From: Hypomyces perniciosus
Taxonomy: Eukaryota > Ascomycota > Sordariomycetes > Hypocreales > Hypocreaceae
DNA: 64,000 bases
Direction: 5' to 3'
Assembly: GCA_008477525.1 (NCBI GenBank)
Contig: SPDT01000004.1
Coordinates: 1,240,001-1,304,000, forward strand
The position numbers and the translations under genes were made by a program. Below the pieces are notes generated by a model. That model searched no databases. It saw only the letters and a list, made by a program, of their open reading frames with translations, and was not told the origin of the DNA. Shown here piece after piece: positions 58,925-64,000 of this stretch. Each line of letters opens with the position of its first letter. Position 1 is the first letter of the stretch.

Positions 58925-60604
58925 ATGTCTGAAGAAAACCTCCCTGCAATAGTATCTGGTCAAATGCATTGGGGATCTATCATCCCGGAGATCCGGCTGA
59001 TGATCCTGAATGCCCTGGTTCAGGACGGACGAAATTTAGCCCCCTATGCCACTGTTTGTCGAGAATGGCAAGCAGTGGTTGAGAAGAAGAATTTCGAGCG
59101 ACTTCATTTGACACCACCACGTCTCAGTGGCTTCGGCGACATGGATTATCGATTGAGGCCACTGGTGAAATACATATGGCTTTGTGTGGAGCTCCAGGAG
59201 TACGACTGTTCAGAGTGTGGCCGTGAGGAAACGGATTCATGGTGGGAAGCCAACACTGTCATTATCGAGAAAGCCATTGGAGAGCTTTTGATGGTTTTGA
59301 GCAAATGGGAACCAAACGGGAGCCTATTGCTGGACATCAGTGTCCACTCTCCCAGCGACTCCAAGCACCATCTCAAGTATATACAATTTGGAGCCAATGC
59401 CATTCTGGAGTTCAACGACAAAATGGAAACTGAGAATATTCATGATCCTCAACATGGTTGGATCAATGGCACGCAGGTCTCTCTTCCATCAGAAAGCTCT
59501 ATTGACCGACTCTTCGAGGATATTGAGATGCATGAGGAATTCTGGGACGCTCTGCCAGAAGTTAAAGCGGTGACAGGTCTTCTTCTGCGTCGACAAAATC
59601 GTCGCCGATGGGATGGAGTATCGGTGAAGAGACTTCTGAGACTTCTCCCAAACCTTCAGGACTTTTTTCATGAGCCGTGGAGAGAATTGAGTCGGATGGG
59701 TCAAAAGTGGACAGATGAAAGTGAGTTTCCGAAAAGGCGCTGCATAGGACACGACTCATACTAAGTCTAGACGACAGATAGCCAGGTTTTATTCGAATCA
59801 CTTATTCCGAACAAGTTAAGGAAGATGGTGCTTTTTGAGGACTTTAATGATAATTATGTCTCTCAAGTCAAGAGATCGTCGGTGGGCGTGTTTGGTCCGG
59901 AACAGGTTCGAACAGCAGACTTGGCTGTTAGTAGAGCAGTCGCGGAGGCAAGCCTCTACCTTGAACATCTCTCGGCGTCATTCATCGTGGATGCTAGATA
60001 CTTCTTCAAGTCACGGAGGCCAACTTGGGTTTGGAGCAAGCTGGAATCGCTCGTGCTCACCTCGAAGATACTAGTTCCAGGTGGGGATCGCAAGGAGATC
60101 AACGATATGCTTCAGATGGCGGCGGGTGCAGCCATGAAGATGCAGCGGCTGAACTCCATGGAGATATGGAACGGTGGGAAGGGCTTGGCTTGTGTTTTCA
60201 GATACCAAGCATCCAAGGATTGCCACTCTGCAACCATTACCTGGAAAGGGAACTGGAATTTCCCGCTAGAGACTCACGTAGTTCAGTCTTGGGAAAAGGT
60301 TGCTCGCAGATATGCTGGGTGTGAGCTCCTGGTTCTCAAAAGCCTTCTAGAAGTCGAGGGTATTGAGTCTCATGGACATGCCATCAAGCATTTGAAGCTT
60401 TTGCACCAGGTCGTCGATACTGTTTCGTTATGGCAAATCCAAAAAGAGGCTAGTAGTGTCACGACCCTACCCTCTTCTGGTTGCATAAAGGGCCTTCCGG
60501 ATACATGGCTATGGAATAACATACCAATAGGCATATCCAATACTGAGTGGAACCAATTAAGGGAATATATGCGAAATCATCTAGTAATGAAACAATATAC
60601 CTAG
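58925..60604 (+). CDS. F-box-like fungal protein
   Basis: Exons 58925..59720 and 59778..60604 (57-nt intron, GTGAGT...CGACAG) give 540 aa. The N-terminal ~45 residues resemble an F-box: IIPEIRLMILNALVQDGRNL, then APYATVCREWQAVVEKKNFE. F-box proteins recruit substrates to SCF ubiquitin ligases. The remainder belongs to a lineage-expanded fungal family (possibly the DUF6546 C-terminal type, from memory). It includes NWNFPLETHVVQSWEKVARR and a hydrophobic ISHLKLLHQV-like strand pattern (AIKHLKLLHQVVDTVSLWQI). The 3' end abuts a transposase relic only ~40 nt away, so the last few residues may have been altered by that insertion. Confidence 0.78.
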
Positions 60605-60643
60605 ATAATTGGATAAATAGAATTATAAGGGTAGGCATGTCGG

Positions 60644-61402
60644 TTACCCCCGACAAAGTAGCTGCGTTGCATGAGAGGTGTATGCCGGTAAATAAAGGAG
60701 TTGGACTTTATTTAGCCAAGCTGTATATATAAATTCAATCGAGATATAAGTTTTTGCGCCGTTAAGGGTAAAGAGACGCTAAAGATTAAGAGGCGGCTTT
60801 ATTGACGGCAAGAAGAAGACCTATTTAAACTATTTCAATATAATCCTGCTGTTGGCCTAGCCTATTAGGCTGCATTTATAAGCCTAGTTAGGAAAAACGG
60901 TTAGAAACTATTGGCCTTGGAGGTTCTTTCCTGTAAAAACTATATATGGCTTTAGTCGCTGCCCCGAGGCGCTTATATATTCGATAATTATAGCCTATTC
61001 GCGAGAATCGCTATCCGTGACCTTGCTTTCCTTTGTTAAAGCTAACCCAACCACCTTGCCGAAAGAAGTCTCGCCTTCTGCGACACCAGTCTCATCAAAA
61101 TTATAGATCCTCGATATGCCAATGCCCTTAGACTTGATTTGATAATTTAGGCGGTTGTAGAATTTACGGAGGGCTTCTTTTTCGGTTAAAATCCAATTAA
61201 TAAGAAACTCTTTTTGCACTGGGGATAGTCTTTAACTATCAGCTTTGGCTTCTTGGATTGGAAGACGACCTAATAGCCGGTCTCGTAGCGTGGATCGTGG
61301 AATTCCAACCTCTCGGCTTGTTTTCGCGATTGAGGCGCCCCTATGGACTCGGTGCAGTCCTTCTTCAATCATATGCTCTTTATCGGTCTTGGGGGATTTC
61401 AT
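60644..61402 (-). mobile_element. RIP-mutated pogo/Fot1-type (Tc1-mariner) transposase relic
   Basis: One minus-strand frame can be followed from MKSPKTDKEHMIEEGLHRVH (61402) to the block LNKVQLLYLPAYTSH near 60690. Parts seen: psq-type helix-turn-helix (ASIAKTSREVGIPRSTLRDR), start of a CENP-B-type HTH domain (SPVQKEFLINWILTEKEAL), then a jump, probably a deletion, to YNFDETGVAEGETS containing the first DDE aspartate. A TAA stands at 61234, and seven TAG codons fall between 60997 and ~60785, each where relatives carry Trp (EWA, GQWF, NWA). TGG-to-TAG is the strand-complement of CpA-to-TpA, the RIP signature. The second catalytic Asp is also changed (LNGAKTY in place of the usual LDGHGSH). 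No terminal repeats or TA duplication were located. Confidence 0.85.
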
Positions 61403-61828
61403 AATGCCGGTTGCGATGCGTTACGATGAAAATTGGCTGTGTAATTGCGGTTGTTATTTTATCGAGATAGTGTTGTTGTTGCATCATTCATGACGTGGCG
61501 ACCTTGGGGGGGTGGCGAAGTTGTGGGTCGGCACTCTATAAGATACCTACCTAGGTAGTATGCATGCTGCTATTTGCTTGCCATTCTAGTGCATTTGACA
61601 AGGATCATAAGGCATTCAGCAAGGCTTTTAGGTCTACCGAGCTTTTTCCTAGTCAGGGGGATTTTAGGCACCATAGTATCCACTTCTCAGACGTAAATTC
61701 GGCTCTGGTGCCTAGGATCTACTTGGTTGTCCAGCGGTATAAAATGCCAGACTTAAGACGGCTTCCTCTCATCTCAATCTCAATCCACATCAACTGATCA
61801 GTTTCGCATTCAAGGACTAGTATATACA
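61403..61828. other. Promoter region of the NACHT/ankyrin gene
   Basis: It lies between the transposase relic and the NACHT gene. A GGTATAAAA TATA-like box at about 61736-61744 lies ~90 nt before the start codon. No gene is seen. Confidence 0.55.
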
Positions 61829-63888
61829 ATGCAGTCGAACCAGGGCAACCGTCTCCTGGGGCAAATCTTCCCAGGTGCTAATGGCAAACAAAGACAGCCA
61901 GACCTAGACCACGAACGTCTTCCCTCGTCAGCAGAGTGGTTCCTTAAAGACCAACGCACGAGAGACTGGTTGGATGGCCGTGGTGCGCCCCTTCTTTGGG
62001 GATTTGGACCAGGTGAGCAGGCTAGTCAAGATCGCCATCTAGTCTCTTGTAATGTCCTGACTTGCAATTGCAGCTGCTACTGGGAAAACGTTTATCAGGT
62101 TAGTCAATCGATATATTTGAACGATGGAATCGAATCCTCACAATAGTCAGCTCTGCCCTCGCATATCATATCAAATATTCAAAGGATTCAGGCAGAGTCG
62201 CACTAGCTACAATCTATCTCGACAGAGATGACCAACAACGGATAGTTGCAGACTTTGGTTCACCCTTAGCCTCTATAATGAGACAACTCGTTGCTCAGCT
62301 GCCTGCATCATCAGACATTCTTCTTGACATTTCAAAAGCCAATGATCCTCCAATTTTCACCTGGTTTGAACAGCTTGGTTGGTGGCGCAAAATTGGCACA
62401 GCGTTTGACCAAATCTTCGTTATCCTTGATAGTCTGAATGCTTGCAGTACAGAGGCATTGAATGGTCTGCTCGCCGTCCTCATTGGACAAAACATAGAGA
62501 TGTCGAGATTTCGAATCTTCGTGACCAGCCGACAAGAGTCAGAGCCGAGCGTCGGAAACTGCAAAGTTTCACTCATCAAGGTCCGTGCCAGCGATGAAGA
62601 TCTCCGATCATGGATTCTCCATCAAATCAGCAATCCAGGTAGTCAGACAAGTGGTCAGACTAAGGACACATCCTACGAGGGTCAAGTTGTGGCGGAAGCC
62701 ATCCATTTGCTCGACGGACGGTACGTGCAGGACAGTCAAGGCTAATAAATATTCGCTAATGGAAGCAGCTTTCTTCCCCTTCCTTGGAAACTAAAACCAG
62801 CAGCTTTGTTAGAGTTTATCCGCGAATGTTCAGGGCTGGCAGCTGCCGAAAACAGAACAGCAACTCTATGCGGGAGGATGGCATCAGCCATAGAGCGATT
62901 TGAAGGCGGAGATGTTGCTTTGCAGATTCTCAGCCTGCTATTTACAGCCAACGCATTTGGTTGTGTCTTGTTGGTCACAGACGCAATAGAGATCCTCTCC
63001 CACCTCGGTATACGACAAGCAAGCGGCAGACCTTACACCGAGAAAATTATTATGCAATTGCAGGACTTTGGTCTTTTTCAGTGTGGGCTTGAGAGCCGCG
63101 AGATGCGTATACAGTCCCCTATACTCGACGAGTACGGGCCACTTTTGAACGCAAGACGGATTACAAGCAGCATGATCGCGAGAGCATCAATGCGGTTCTT
63201 ATCGCAAGATGCATTCAGGAAGGGTGCTTGCCCCTCTTCTGCCGAGCTCAAGATGCGTTTCCAATCGTATCCCTTTCTTTCATATGCATCACTAACATTG
63301 TCCTGCCACCTGTTTCGATCCAATCCACGGGAGATTATCAGCGACTTCCTCAAGTTTGCGTCGGATAGCGGCTGTATAGATACTTACTTGCAAGCTGCTA
63401 GAGCATGGCCATATCATAATGTTACGTTCTATGAAGAACTTGAAGGGTCCGAAGAGCGATGGGATATATACCCTCGTGGGTTCGAACCTTTGCATCTTGC
63501 TGCTCACATCGGACCCAGTGACTACGTTATAGATGCTCTAGTCGAACAAGGTTGCAACATCTCCGCGTGCACAGACTCTGGGCAGACAGCGTTGCATATC
63601 GCAGTCGACAGCGATGCAAGTTCCGACATTGTCCTGGCCCTTTTACGCCATAAAATCGACATGTCTGTTGCGGACAAGTTTGGGGATACAGCCTTAAGTA
63701 TCGCAGTCGAGCAGGACCAGCCTAGAAATACCGAGTTGCTCATTCAGAACGGTGCCTTGCTGTACGGTCCATCTGGAAACGAACTTCTGGCCTTGGCGAA
63801 GGAAATGGAGTGTGATGAGGTCGTGAAAACGCTTGTTAAATGCGGTGTCGTATCGGAATCGGATGTCAAGGGGTTTCTTGAACAATAA
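61829..63888 (+). CDS. NACHT-ankyrin NLR-like protein
   Basis: Fungal NOD-like receptor architecture: P-loop NTPase plus C-terminal ankyrin repeats, linked in other fungi to non-self recognition. Exons 61829..62012, 62074..62098, 62151..62720 and 62769..63888 (introns 61, 52 and 48 nt) give 632 aa. The first two joins build the P-loop WGFGPAATGKTFISS, preceded by RTRDWLDGRGAPLLW. The Walker B position reads FVILDSLNACST, lacking the acidic residues of the usual ALDEC motif, so hydrolysis may be impaired. A sensor-like FRIFVTSRQE follows. Ankyrin repeats (~510-610) include FEPLHLAAHIGPSDYVIDAL and GQTALHIAVDSDASSDIVLA. There is no N-terminal effector domain and few repeats, so it is short for the family. 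It ends 112 nt before the window edge. Confidence 0.85.
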
Positions 63889-64000
63889 TGCGATTACCTA
63901 TCGAGCTTAGAAGGAACTATTTGCTGTTATCTAGTCTTATTATAGGCTACTTGTTGCATATGTTGGGTCGTGAGCTAGGAAGCGTGTCGCATAGGCAAAT

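Noticed and set aside
1..64000. CRISPR arrays, bacterial operons, phage genes, rRNA
   Set aside because: None seen; the repeats present are microsatellites or short tandem duplications and all genes are eukaryotic in structure.

Overview
This window is nuclear DNA from a filamentous ascomycete, most likely a Sordariomycete of the Hypocreales. The genes are monocistronic, carry 47-125 nt spliceosomal introns with CTRAY branch points, and include typical Pezizomycotina families: a Zn2Cys6 regulator, an RTA1 protein, a Bqt4-like APSES protein, NUF2, and an NLR-like NACHT/ankyrin protein. A heavily RIP-marked transposase relic is also present. No prokaryotic or viral architecture was seen. All exon joins were worked out by eye from GT-AG signals and reading frame; lengths given are those of the joined models.

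Layout. About 0-49 kb is mostly conserved core: an MFS carrier, an eIF1A-domain protein, ALG3, a D-amino-acid oxidase, a Lys2-like adenylation-thiolation-reductase enzyme, a 4.8 kb gene-free stretch, a disordered conserved protein, a mitochondrial thioredoxin, NUF2, an unknown protein, AP-3 beta, an RTA1 protein, 3-hydroxyisobutyrate dehydrogenase, a Bqt4-like protein, Rho-GDI, the PPG1 phosphatase, a zinc-knuckle protein, and a Zn2Cys6 regulator divergent from an MFS efflux pump. A tRNA-Thr(AGT) gene at 49.34 kb marks a change to a sparser, AT-richer accessory region. This holds two divergent secreted-protein genes (one with two in-frame stops), an ankyrin relic, an F-box-like gene, a RIP-mutated pogo/Fot1-type transposase relic and an NACHT/ankyrin gene.

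The most striking object is a tRNA-Trp(CCA) gene at 42,131-42,326 on the minus strand. Its A box, B box, acceptor stem, T arm, D arm, oligo-T terminator and canonical anticodon-loop intron (complementary to the anticodon region) are all visible. It is interrupted by two further insertions of 52 and 62 nt that have perfect spliceosomal features (GTATGT/GTAAGT donors, CTAAT/CTAAC branch points, TAG/CAG acceptors) and lie outside the canonical intron site. I know of no described nuclear fungal tRNA of this kind.

Functional links. ALG3 supplies ER N-glycan assembly. The Lys2-like reductase and the D-amino-acid oxidase sit in tandem on the same strand and could form a small amino-acid-modifying unit (inference). 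The Zn2Cys6 regulator and the MFS pump are divergent and may be a regulator/exporter pair (inference). The short sequence TACGGAGTA occurs 18 times across the window, almost always outside genes.
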